DNA of 64,000 bases from Gottschalkiaceae bacterium SANA (GTDB lineage Bacteria > Bacillota > Clostridia > Tissierellales > GPF-1), in the NCBI GenBank assembly GCA_036323355.1, contig AP028876.1:2356001-2420000 (forward strand), read 5' to 3'. The notes under the pieces were generated by a model, which was not told the origin of the DNA, made no database searches, and was given only the letters and a program-made list of their open reading frames with translations. The number at the start of each line of letters is the position of its first letter. The stretch's first letter is position 1. This document shows, in pieces, positions 36,788 to 44,739 of this stretch. The translations under genes and the position numbers were made by a program.

Positions 36788-37948
36788 GTGTTTCAAATTC
36801 AGAAAAAAAATCTTAAAAATATAGATTGGTTTTTACTCTTTTCCGTGTTTGCCTTGACACTCTTCGGGCTCGTTGCAATCAACGCCGCAACCATTACCAC
36901 TGAAACGGGTGACACCGTGCAAATTGTATTGGGACAAAACACAATTAATCTATTCTCCACACGAAGCCTGGTTTATCTAAAAACACAGATCATCGCAGCC
37001 GGACTCGGACTGATCGCCTTAATTTTTTTAACCCTTTTCGACTATCGAAACTTCGGTCGGTTCGCAAAATTTCTCTATGCTGGCGCCCTTGGCTTGCTTA
37101 TGCTCGTTTTGGTATTCGGTGATGTCCGCAACGGATCAAAAAGCTGGTTAACCATACTGGGTGTAACCTTTCAACCTGCCGAAATCGTCAAGATTGTCTT
37201 TATCCTCGCCTACGCCAAATTTATTGAAAGCGCACAAGAAACCCTAAATGAACCCCTGGTGCTCTTGCGGCTTTTACTCTTGGCGCTTGTGCCCATTCTA
37301 ATGGTATACAAGCAAGGGGATTTAGGAACTGCTTCCGTCTTTTTCGTCATCACTGCATCCATGCTTTTCGTCGCAAAACTGAATAAAAAATATATTTTTA
37401 GTTTTATTGGACTTGCCGTATTGTCCATGCCCATTCTTTGGGCCAGGCTCGATCAATATCAAAAAAATAGGATTCTGGTTTTTATGAATCCTTCTCTTGA
37501 TATCAGCGGTGCAGGCTATCAGGTGTATCAATCCAAAATCGCTATTGGTTCAGGTCAATTCTCAGGACGGGGCGTAAGCGATGCAAAATTTATTCAAGGT
37601 GGATATCTTCCCTTTAACCATACTGACTTCATCTTTTCCGTTGTTGGAGAAGCCTTTGGTTTTGTTGGTGGTGCCACTCTCTTAGCCCTGTTTTTCATCT
37701 TCTTTTTCCGTCTTATTCTAATCGCAAAGGGAGCCAGAGACACCTACGGATCCATGGTTGTCATCGGAATCTCAGCAATGCTGTTTTTTCACGTATTAGA
37801 GAATGTAGGTATGACCATGGGGCTTATGCCGGTTACAGGAATTCCTCTTCCCTTCATTAGCTACGGAGGTACTTTTTTACTCACCTGCTTTGCTTGTTTG
37901 GGACTGGTTTTAAGTGTTGGACTTCGAAAAGATACCTATATATTTTAA
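36788..37948 (+). CDS. rodA: RodA/FtsW-type peptidoglycan glycosyltransferase
   Basis: SEDS-family membrane enzyme that polymerises lipid II for cell elongation or division. The 386-residue protein has about ten hydrophobic segments and the family motifs GSKSWLTILGVTFQPAEIVK, YKQGDLGTASVF, NHTDFIFSVVGEAFGFVG and the C-terminal GMTMGLMPVTGIPLPFISYGGT. The start is a GTG 7 nt after AGGAAGG. RodA is preferred over FtsW because of the shape and length, but no mreBCD or division genes are adjacent to decide. It is one of only two plus-strand genes. Confidence 0.88.
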   Translation: MFQIQKKNLKNIDWFLLFSVFALTLFGLVAINAATITTETGDTVQIVLGQNTINLFSTRSLVYLKTQIIAAGLGLIALIFLTLFDYRNFGRFAKFLYAGALGLLMLVLVFGDVRNGSKSWLTILGVTFQPAEIVKIVFILAYAKFIESAQETLNEPLVLLRLLLLALVPILMVYKQGDLGTASVFFVITASMLFVAKLNKKYIFSFIGLAVLSMPILWARLDQYQKNRILVFMNPSLDISGAGYQVYQSKIAIGSGQFSGRGVSDAKFIQGGYLPFNHTDFIFSVVGEAFGFVGGATLLALFFIFFFRLILIAKGARDTYGSMVVIGISAMLFFHVLENVGMTMGLMPVTGIPLPFISYGGTFLLTCFACLGLVLSVGLRKDTYIF

Positions 37949-37950
37949 CA

Positions 37951-37985
37951 TAAAAATAGATCGGCTTAGCCGATCCATTTTTTTA
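37951..37985. terminator. Bidirectional terminator between rodA and cca
   Basis: A 7-bp stem GATCGGC/GCCGATC with loop TTA is flanked by an A-run on the left and a T-run on the right, serving the converging rodA and cca genes. Confidence 0.8.
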
Positions 37986-39180
37986 TCTGCACTTGTAATT
38001 TTTCCTTAGTATTACACTCTGGTGACTGCAAGACAAAATCCAAGCAATTCATCAACAACTCGCCTAATTTTTTGCCAGGCTCAACACCCATACTAATTAA
38101 TTCATTCCCGCCTATGGCTAGATCCTTCAGCTCCACAACAGAGCCGTCTCCCGCCACTTGTCTAATCAGAATAGCTTCTTCCGTTTCTCCCTGCCAAATG
38201 GAATAAAGCTCAAGCCATGCTTCCACAAGGGGTAGTCCTAGGCTGCGAACCAAACATCGCGCCTCGTAGGCTGTTTCTATCGGCCGTTTGACTCTAGGAT
38301 CATGAACCAATAGACTCCGAATTCTTTTCCGTTCTTTCCAACTTGCACGAAGCCTCACCAAGGCCCAATCGCTTTCCTCCGGTTCAGCATCACATACAAG
38401 CATCAAACTTGCAAAACGAGCTAATGGATCCGATATTTCAAGGGATTGATGGATCATTTTTTCTTCATAGAGATGGGACCATACGGGTATCCAGTCTCGC
38501 AGAAGCCGAAATTTCAACAATCCTGACACACCTGATTTCCAATCTTCCAATCCTAAAATCAGATCCAATTCCTGTTTGATTCTCTCACCACTTAAATGCC
38601 GCACTTTCTCGCCTTCCGAGTCCAAAGCTTCTTCTAATCTTTGATCCAAAACCAGTCCATAACGGGTGGCAAATCGAATGGCACGAAAGCTCCGAAGGGC
38701 ATCTTCCGCCAATCGAATCTTCGGATCCCCCACAGCACGTAATATTTTTCTTTGAAAATCTTCTCGTCCCCCAAAGGGGTCGATAATTCCCTTATGAAGA
38801 TCATAAGCCATGGCGTTCATGGTAAAATCCCGACGGGCTAAATCCTGTCTCAAGTCCTTTGTAAAGGTCATTTCCAGCGGCCTGCGATATCCCTCATAGC
38901 TTCCTTCAATGCGATAAGTTGTAATCTCCAGATGAAGTCCATCGACAATCCAGGTCAATGTTCCATGCCGGATCCCCGTTGGAATGGTTCGAATCCCCCA
39001 ACGCTCGCTTAGTTCCAGCATTTCCTCCGGAGTCGCACTGGTAGATAGATCCCAATCCGTTGGCTTCTCGCCAATGAAAAAACTTCGAATCGCTCCCCCA
39101 ACCACAACCAATTCATATCCAGCATGGTCAAAATTTTCCATTAATGTTCTGATTTCTTGGGGCAATCGATCAAACCTCAA
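37966..39180 (-). CDS. cca: tRNA nucleotidyltransferase (CCA-adding) / poly(A) polymerase family
   Basis: Adds or repairs the 3' CCA of tRNAs. The 404-residue class II protein has the GG-x-R motif VVGGAIRSFFIGEKPTDWDL with the catalytic DWD near residue 40, the RRDFTMNAMAYD motif near 115, and ALRSFRAIRFATRYG. The start is a TTG at 39180, 8 nt after GGGAGG, which lies inside the end of the upstream kinase gene; the two genes overlap by 11 nt. A pure poly(A) polymerase role cannot be excluded, though no other CCA enzyme is in this window. Confidence 0.9.
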   Translation of the reverse strand: MRFDRLPQEIRTLMENFDHAGYELVVVGGAIRSFFIGEKPTDWDLSTSATPEEMLELSERWGIRTIPTGIRHGTLTWIVDGLHLEITTYRIEGSYEGYRRPLEMTFTKDLRQDLARRDFTMNAMAYDLHKGIIDPFGGREDFQRKILRAVGDPKIRLAEDALRSFRAIRFATRYGLVLDQRLEEALDSEGEKVRHLSGERIKQELDLILGLEDWKSGVSGLLKFRLLRDWIPVWSHLYEEKMIHQSLEISDPLARFASLMLVCDAEPEESDWALVRLRASWKERKRIRSLLVHDPRVKRPIETAYEARCLVRSLGLPLVEAWLELYSIWQGETEEAILIRQVAGDGSVVELKDLAIGGNELISMGVEPGKKLGELLMNCLDFVLQSPECNTKEKLQVQIKKWIG

Positions 39181-40834
39181 AACAAGATCCTCCCAAAAAT
39201 TCCTTTAGGATCGATGTATTGGGAATGGCTGCTTCACGGGTGTAAGTCTGAAAATAATAAAGAATCTTTCTCAGGCGTTTTGCCTCTGCGTAGTGCACCG
39301 AATCAGGTCCTATCTTCTCCAATTGCGGATCCAACAGGGTCTTCAAAAAAAGAAATTCATAAACAAGGGCAGAATTAAACACCGCATCAGCTTCTTCTTG
39401 AAACGGGAAGATAAAAGCCTGCTCCCCTTTACGGACAGACGTCCACATCTCCAAGGTTCTTTCCACAGAAGCGCCCCGGAATTGAACGTCCCTCACCATA
39501 CGCCGCATCAAACGATTGTCCGTGGTTTTGATGCGGTTATGAGAATCGATATTCAATTGCGTCAAAGCGCTAACATAGATTTTATATTTGCTCTCAGCCA
39601 GGATTGCAGGTGTCAATGCTTCATTAAGGCCGTGAATACCTTCGATCACAACGGGTTGACCGTCCTGCAGAATCGTTGCTTCCTTCGCCGGATGGCGCCT
39701 GCCTTCAACAAAATCAAAAATGGGCAAGGTAACGGCTTCCCCAGCCAACAATCGTTTCAAATCTTGATTGAAATAGGCAACATCAATGGCTTCCAGGGCT
39801 TCAAAATTATAATTACCTTCACTGTCCTTCGGGGTCTTTTCTCGATCAACAAAATAATTGTCTAAAGAGATCGTCAAAGGACGTCGCTCATTTACCCGCA
39901 ATTGAATAAAGAGCCGCTTGGAAAAGGTCGTCTTCCCAGAGGCCGATGGACCTGCAATCAAAATCACTCTTTTCTTTGGATGTTTGCAAATATCATCGGC
40001 AATCATGGCTATCTTCTTCTCATGAAAGGCTTCCGAAATTCGAATAATTTCGTCAATTCGCTTTCCCTCTACCTGTCGATTCAGGCTAAATACATCTGAA
40101 ATCTCCAGAATTTTTGCCCACTGTTCAGATTCTTGAAAAATCGCCGCAATCTTTTCATGGCGAACGCAAGGAGGAAGCTGATAATCATACTCCGCTCGCG
40201 GATAAAGTAAAATCATTCCAGGGCGATGAAGAATTAGATCAAAGGTATCGACCACACCAGTTCGCGTCGCCAAATATCCATAGAATTTATCATAATACCC
40301 CTCTAATTCCGAAATTGAAACCTCCTGCAGTTCTAAATCTTTATTCAGCTCCAATTGAAATTCGCGATATTGCTTTTCATAGATCTCTTTCATTTGATTC
40401 ATGGCGACTTGCAGTCTTCGAATCGGTAAATCTGCTCGAATTAGCCTTTCCATCTCTGCCTTAATCAGTTCTACCCGTCCCTGGTCAATAGCCAATTCCT
40501 GATCGAATTCTGCGTACAAACCATTATTAAGCGAGTGTTCGATCCGCACCGGATGTTTTGGAAACAATTGATAACAAGCTCGTGTAAAAATAAAACTAAG
40601 CGTGCGTTCATAGATCAACTGTCCATTACGCGTCCGAATATCCAATAACTTCAAACTCATATCCTCATCTACACGTGTATTCAAGTGTACAACACGATTA
40701 TTAAGAATCGCACCCACAATTGCCTTGCTCCTGCTCGGATCCCAAATCGCAAGAATCTGATCGATGGTCATAGTCCGATCGAGTTTAATTTGTGAAACAT
40801 TTTCATGATGTTGTAGTCTAATTGTATATGACAT
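39170..40834 (-). CDS. TGS-domain uridine kinase-like protein
   Basis: A fusion widespread in Clostridia. The 554-residue protein has a TGS-like ubiquitin fold (about 1-65), a region resembling the second additional domain of threonyl-tRNA synthetase (HPVRIEHSLNNGLYAEFDQE near 95), and a uridine kinase/phosphoribulokinase domain with P-loop ILIAGPSASGKTTFSKRL near residue 290 and SLDNYFVDREKTPKD. The kinase is likely active on a nucleoside. The role of the tRNA-synthetase-like part is unknown. Overlap with cca hints at a link to tRNA metabolism. Confidence 0.85.
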   Translation of the reverse strand: MSYTIRLQHHENVSQIKLDRTMTIDQILAIWDPSRSKAIVGAILNNRVVHLNTRVDEDMSLKLLDIRTRNGQLIYERTLSFIFTRACYQLFPKHPVRIEHSLNNGLYAEFDQELAIDQGRVELIKAEMERLIRADLPIRRLQVAMNQMKEIYEKQYREFQLELNKDLELQEVSISELEGYYDKFYGYLATRTGVVDTFDLILHRPGMILLYPRAEYDYQLPPCVRHEKIAAIFQESEQWAKILEISDVFSLNRQVEGKRIDEIIRISEAFHEKKIAMIADDICKHPKKRVILIAGPSASGKTTFSKRLFIQLRVNERRPLTISLDNYFVDREKTPKDSEGNYNFEALEAIDVAYFNQDLKRLLAGEAVTLPIFDFVEGRRHPAKEATILQDGQPVVIEGIHGLNEALTPAILAESKYKIYVSALTQLNIDSHNRIKTTDNRLMRRMVRDVQFRGASVERTLEMWTSVRKGEQAFIFPFQEEADAVFNSALVYEFLFLKTLLDPQLEKIGPDSVHYAEAKRLRKILYYFQTYTREAAIPNTSILKEFLGGSCFEV

Positions 40835-40949
40835 CTTCTCACCTCATTCTTATTGTACTGGAACATGCTGATTTGGAAAAGATGAATCATTGTTTCCAAT
40901 TCCGCGTTATGGTATGCTTAAAATGAAAAATTCAAAAGGGGCGTATGCA

Positions 40950-41648
40950 ATGGAAAAACTAAAAGACATATTTTACAATCATTTCGATGGTGTATTGATC
41001 ATCCTGGTTATCGGAACCATGTTTCTTGTCCTCAATCTCCGGTTTTCAAGCCTCTTTGAAATCAATATGGAAAAGCAATTGCTCGCAAGCATTGACGTGT
41101 CTGCCCAATTGGAGGAAGCAAGAGATTCGGGAAAAATCGAGGAAGAACCCGAGCAAGCTATTGATCAACCCAACGAACCCGAAATTATCGATGCTATGGG
41201 TTTAGTCAATATAGAAATTCCCATGGGTGTAACGTCTTACGATATTGCTGATCAGCTCTTGGAACACGGTATTATCGAGGACACCAGCATCTTTATCGAT
41301 CGACTGATTGAACTGAACATCACCGACCGTCTCAATTACGGCACCTACGAGCTGTCGCCAACCATGGATATCGATGAAATTATCGATGTCATGAGCAAAA
41401 ACGCCGCCAGCATCGCTAAAGAATCTTTGGGTACCGGTACACCTGTGAAGATCACAATTCCTTCAGGATCCAGCGGCGATACCATTGCTTCCATCCTTCA
41501 GGATCAAGGCCTGATTGAAAACAAACAAGATTTTATTCAGACCGCCATTCGCATGAAACTTGATCGCTATCTCCTATCTGGCACCTACACCCTGAACAAG
41601 GGTATGGATTTGGAAGAAATCGTAAAAATTATTGCACATCGAGACTAG
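40950..41648 (+). CDS. MltG-like membrane-anchored protein without a catalytic domain
   Basis: A 232-residue protein with one N-terminal transmembrane helix (about 13-33), an acidic linker, and two tandem copies of a YceG/MltG N-terminal-like module: IEIPMGVTSYDIADQLLEHG to about residue 145, and ITIPSGSSGDTIASILQDQG to the end. Both repeat the pattern promoting short helix, G-I/L-I, and a GTY-L motif (NYGTYELSP, LSGTYTLNKG). The transglycosylase domain of MltG is absent. AAGGGG is 8 nt before the ATG at 40950; earlier in-frame starts exist. A cell-wall role is inferred from the domain only. Confidence 0.75.
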   Translation: MEKLKDIFYNHFDGVLIILVIGTMFLVLNLRFSSLFEINMEKQLLASIDVSAQLEEARDSGKIEEEPEQAIDQPNEPEIIDAMGLVNIEIPMGVTSYDIADQLLEHGIIEDTSIFIDRLIELNITDRLNYGTYELSPTMDIDEIIDVMSKNAASIAKESLGTGTPVKITIPSGSSGDTIASILQDQGLIENKQDFIQTAIRMKLDRYLLSGTYTLNKGMDLEEIVKIIAHRD

Positions 41649-41676
41649 TCGCATTTGCGACTAGTCTTTTGCTTTT
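41642..41676. terminator. Bidirectional terminator between the MltG-like and molybdopterin genes
   Basis: An 11-bp perfect stem with loop ATTT overlaps the end of the plus-strand gene and is followed by T-runs on the right. It serves two converging genes. Confidence 0.8.
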
Positions 41677-42338
41677 TCTGGCTCCTCCCACGGGCCCTCA
41701 GGCTTTCCGATGTCCGCCGTATTGTCATAACCGCGTTTTTCCCAATACCCGCGAAAATCCGCTTGATCACTCAGCTCAATCTTTTCTACCCATTTAATCC
41801 ACTTGTAGCCCAACTTGTCTTCCGCAACCAACTGAAATGGGTATCCGCGGTCCGGTCGTAAGACTGTATCATTCATTTTATAAGCCAACAGCATCTTTCT
41901 TTCCAAAATTGTTTCCAAGGGAATCGAAGTAGCATAACCGTCTACAGCATAAAAGATGACATGGGTCGCTTCTTCCATCGGCTTAGCTTCTTGAATCAGA
42001 TCTTCCATCAATACGCCTTCCCATAGGAGGCGAACCGACCAGCCTTCCACACAATTCAGTTGAACGACCTTCTCGTAGAGTGGTTTCTCAAGAACCTCAT
42101 CATAGCTCAAGCTCAAGGGGGTTTCCACAAGACCCGTAATCTGTAATTGGTAAGTTTCAATATCAACAACCTGCGGACCCTTGATGGAGTTTTCTCGAAA
42201 ATCTTCTATAGAACCCAAACGCTCTCCTTTGTATTCTTGAATCTCAACCGTTTCCAAAGGAGTACTGTTATCTTGATTGACAAACAAAAAGAATGCGATC
42301 ACCAATAAGGAAATTCCCAATCCAATCCATTTTTTCAT
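41661..42338 (-). CDS. Molybdopterin-binding oxidoreductase, sulfite oxidase/MsrP-like domain
   Basis: A 225-residue protein with an N-terminal hydrophobic anchor (about 4-22) and one oxidoreductase molybdopterin-binding domain: YQLQITGLVETPLSLSYDEV, the candidate Mo-ligand cysteine in QLNCVEGWSVRLLWEG near residue 100, and GYPFQLVAEDKLGYKWIKWV. There is no twin-arginine motif, which is odd for a protein expected to export its cofactor already bound. GGAGG is 8 nt before the ATG at 42338. No cofactor synthesis gene or redox partner is next to it; the substrate is unknown. Confidence 0.82.
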   Translation of the reverse strand: MKKWIGLGISLLVIAFFLFVNQDNSTPLETVEIQEYKGERLGSIEDFRENSIKGPQVVDIETYQLQITGLVETPLSLSYDEVLEKPLYEKVVQLNCVEGWSVRLLWEGVLMEDLIQEAKPMEEATHVIFYAVDGYATSIPLETILERKMLLAYKMNDTVLRPDRGYPFQLVAEDKLGYKWIKWVEKIELSDQADFRGYWEKRGYDNTADIGKPEGPWEEPEKAKD

Positions 42339-42385
42339 GTATTTCACCTCCAAATTCTTCCTATTTCTTTCCTACCCCGCCGACA

Positions 42386-42417
42386 AAGAAAAAAACGCGC
42401 GGAGCATCCGCGCGTTA
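42386..42417 (-). terminator. Terminator after the 179-residue gene
   Basis: A 10-bp GC-rich stem built on ACGCGCGGA and TCCGCGCGT with loop GCA and a T-run on the minus strand; the gene's stop codon lies at its edge. Confidence 0.85.
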
Positions 42418-42954
42418 GTATCGTTCATTGATATAGGTTTCCAACACTGAAGGATGTAACCCTTTTTTGAAAACACCGGCATCATTAAGCCAACGTTGAA
42501 TCCGAAAATTCTTTGAATGATAGATTGCATCTTCCAAATCCTCGATCACAATTTCAAATAATTTCCCCGACAGCTTCTCCGAATCAGTTTTAACGAAGTA
42601 AGCACTCACATTTTTCGGCCCATGAATCTCTAAAAGCCGGCGCGTCGCATTATCCTTATCTTGATAGCACTGATGCGCACTATCCAAAAAGGACTGCTTG
42701 TGACGGGCAAATCGCTCCTCGGCATCGCAATCGTCCGCATCCATCAAATATCCCTTCGCCATCATATTATGATACTGATAATTATACATGGCTTCCTCTA
42801 CAGATGTAACCGGCGAAAAAGGATCTCGCAACTTCTGCAAAAATCGGCAATTGTCCGAAATATAGGTTTTCTTAGTAATTTCGCCCTTTGAAAGGGCCTC
42901 GATTTTTGCTGTTCGATGCGCAAAAAACTCCGCTAAATAATCGTTCTCACTCAT
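42415..42954 (-). CDS. Conserved-looking hypothetical protein
   Basis: I do not assign a function to this 179-residue soluble protein. It is rich in charged and aromatic residues and predicted helical, with no signal peptide or clear metal motif; cysteines are scattered (DNCRFL, DDCDAEE, HQCYQD). It overlaps the upstream radical SAM gene by 4 nt (ATGA), so it is translationally coupled to it and may be its partner. The ATG has no separate strong ribosome binding site apart from GGAA in that gene. Confidence 0.75.
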   Translation of the reverse strand: MSENDYLAEFFAHRTAKIEALSKGEITKKTYISDNCRFLQKLRDPFSPVTSVEEAMYNYQYHNMMAKGYLMDADDCDAEERFARHKQSFLDSAHQCYQDKDNATRRLLEIHGPKNVSAYFVKTDSEKLSGKLFEIVIEDLEDAIYHSKNFRIQRWLNDAGVFKKGLHPSVLETYINERY

Positions 42955-43883
42955 GATTCCATTCCCTTCCGATCACCTTGGCATGCATCTCTACTTGCCA
43001 TTCGTTTGATGATCTCATCCTTAATCTTCCACCAACTGGTGTTCCAATTACAAACCCGCACATTTTCCTTGGGTGCGCGGCCAATAATCCTCTGAATTAC
43101 AATCTTCGAATCTAGAGCACGCAAGAACATAATAACCCGTTCGATATACGTGTCCATCTTCAAAAGAGTCACCTCGCCCGCATCCATCATGCGTTCCAAT
43201 TCCGTACCTTTCACAACATATAGAGAATGAAATTTCACTTCATCCACTTTCAGTCGATTCAAAAGCATCGCTCCGGCAAGAATATCTTCATCTTGATCCC
43301 AAGGTAGATCTAGAATCATATGGGCACAAAGTATAAATCCACGGCTTTTGATCCGCTCTGCAGCACCAATAAAATCAACGACAGTGTGTCCGCGATTAAG
43401 TGCCAGCAGGGTATCTTCATTTGCGCTTTGCAGACCCATCTCTATATAGACTAGCCTACCCGTCCGATACTGAAATTCTTCTAGATAATCCAATTGTTCC
43501 TCAGAAATGCAATCCGGTCTCGTAGACAAAGAAATCGCAACCACATGCTCCATTGCCGTTGCCTCCACCATTTCCTTAAAGGTTGCCATGGATACATAGG
43601 TGTTGGTATAATTCTGAAAATAGGCAATAAATTTCTTTGCCCCATATCGCTTGCCAATATAGGCCATAGTCTCTGTCAATTGCTTACGAACGCTTGCCCC
43701 TGGCAGCCTGGTTTCATGACCAGCACCGTCTTCTCCACAAAAGATGCATCCGCCCCTCCCCTTAGTCCCATCCCGGTTGGGGCAGGTCAGGGGGAGATTC
43801 ACTGGCAGTTTATATACTTTTTCACCAAATCGTTCCTTTAGCGCATCAGAATAGACACGATAAAACTGATTTTCTGGATTCAT
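42951..43883 (-). CDS. Radical SAM protein, YhcC/TIGR01212 family
   Basis: A 310-residue radical SAM enzyme of the widely conserved YhcC type. The N-terminus has YKLPVNLPLTCPNRDGTKGRGGCIFC, whose spaced cysteines (C at about 34, then CIFC) bind the [4Fe-4S]-SAM cluster. Later motifs are YFQNYTNTYV, STRPDCISEEQL, IEMGLQSANEDTL and GFILCAHMILDLPWDQ. The biochemical reaction of this family was not established to my knowledge. It is transcribed with, and overlaps, the 179-residue gene. Confidence 0.88.
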   Translation of the reverse strand: MNPENQFYRVYSDALKERFGEKVYKLPVNLPLTCPNRDGTKGRGGCIFCGEDGAGHETRLPGASVRKQLTETMAYIGKRYGAKKFIAYFQNYTNTYVSMATFKEMVEATAMEHVVAISLSTRPDCISEEQLDYLEEFQYRTGRLVYIEMGLQSANEDTLLALNRGHTVVDFIGAAERIKSRGFILCAHMILDLPWDQDEDILAGAMLLNRLKVDEVKFHSLYVVKGTELERMMDAGEVTLLKMDTYIERVIMFLRALDSKIVIQRIIGRAPKENVRVCNWNTSWWKIKDEIIKRMASRDACQGDRKGMES

Positions 43884-43892
43884 GCTTCACCT

Positions 43893-43922
43893 CAAAAAAA
43901 AAGGGATGCTCTGCATCCCATT
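43893..43922 (-). terminator. Terminator after the parvulin gene
   Basis: A 7-bp stem GGGATGC/GCATCCC with a 3-nt loop, followed on the minus strand by a run of nine T residues. Confidence 0.85.
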
Positions 43923-43926
43923 CTTC

Positions 43927-44673
43927 TTACTTTTTCTCAAATTGGAATTTGCTTCGCAATTCATCAGTTTTTTTCACGTATGCTTCATTCTGTCCCATGG
44001 CTACCAGTTGGCCCATGATTTGTTCTTGTACCGCTTCGTAGTTCTGAGATTTTGCTTCCGTCTTCTCCTCAACAAGGATTAGATGGAATCCAAAGCTAGT
44101 TTCCACTGGCTCGGAAATCACACCAATTTCCAAAGCAAATGCCGCTTCTTCAAAAGCTGGAACCATTTGACCACGTGGGAATGTGCCCAAATCGCCGCCT
44201 TGCTCTTTGGAAGGGCAAGTTGAATGTTCTTTCGCCGCTTCTTCGAAGGCAAGTCCGCCTTGAATCTCAGCCAAAATCGCATCTGCTTCTTCTTTGGTCT
44301 TCACCAAAATATGTTTTGCATGAACCGTTCCCTGTTCAACAAAACGATCAGCATGTTGCTCGTAATACGCTTTAGCGTCTTCTTCTTCAACCTTAACAGA
44401 ATCCAGCAATTGTTTCATCGCCATTTGCTTCAAGATTGTTTTACGGGCAATCTCCATTTCACGCTTGAATAGATCATCATTTTCCATATCTGAATCCATT
44501 GCTTCCAAATAGAACATCTCTTGATTGATCAATTCATCCAATAAACGAGCTTTGCCTTCTTCTGACGCAAACTGCGCTTGTTGTTGAGGCTGCAAACCGT
44601 TCATTAAGTTATTTACATCTTGCTCTGTAATTTCTGAACCGCCAACAACGGCTAATACTTTAATTTCTTCCAT
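43927..44673 (-). CDS. Parvulin-type peptidyl-prolyl isomerase (cytosolic)
   Basis: A 248-residue protein with a SurA-N-like helical part (about 10-100) and a rotamase domain from about 115: VHAKHILVKTKEEAD, GGDLGTFPRGQMVPAFEEAAF and ETSFGFHLILVEEK are typical parvulin motifs. It lacks any signal peptide or lipobox, unlike PrsA, so it should act in the cytosol, perhaps on nascent chains. It has its own promoter and terminator. Confidence 0.9.
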   Translation of the reverse strand: MEEIKVLAVVGGSEITEQDVNNLMNGLQPQQQAQFASEEGKARLLDELINQEMFYLEAMDSDMENDDLFKREMEIARKTILKQMAMKQLLDSVKVEEEDAKAYYEQHADRFVEQGTVHAKHILVKTKEEADAILAEIQGGLAFEEAAKEHSTCPSKEQGGDLGTFPRGQMVPAFEEAAFALEIGVISEPVETSFGFHLILVEEKTEAKSQNYEAVQEQIMGQLVAMGQNEAYVKKTDELRSKFQFEKK

Positions 44674-44709
44674 ATGTTTTAAACTCCCTCTCTGCTTATA
44701 ATCCTAACC

Positions 44710-44738
44710 ATATTATCATATTCCGCTTTCCCTGTAAA
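44710..44738 (-). promoter_or_regulatory. Promoter of the parvulin gene
   Basis: TTTACA (44733-44738) is followed on the minus strand by the overlapping -10 candidates GATAAT (spacing 15) and TAATAT (spacing 17). The box begins next to the M18 peptidase stop codon. Confidence 0.45.
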
Positions 44739-44739
44739 C

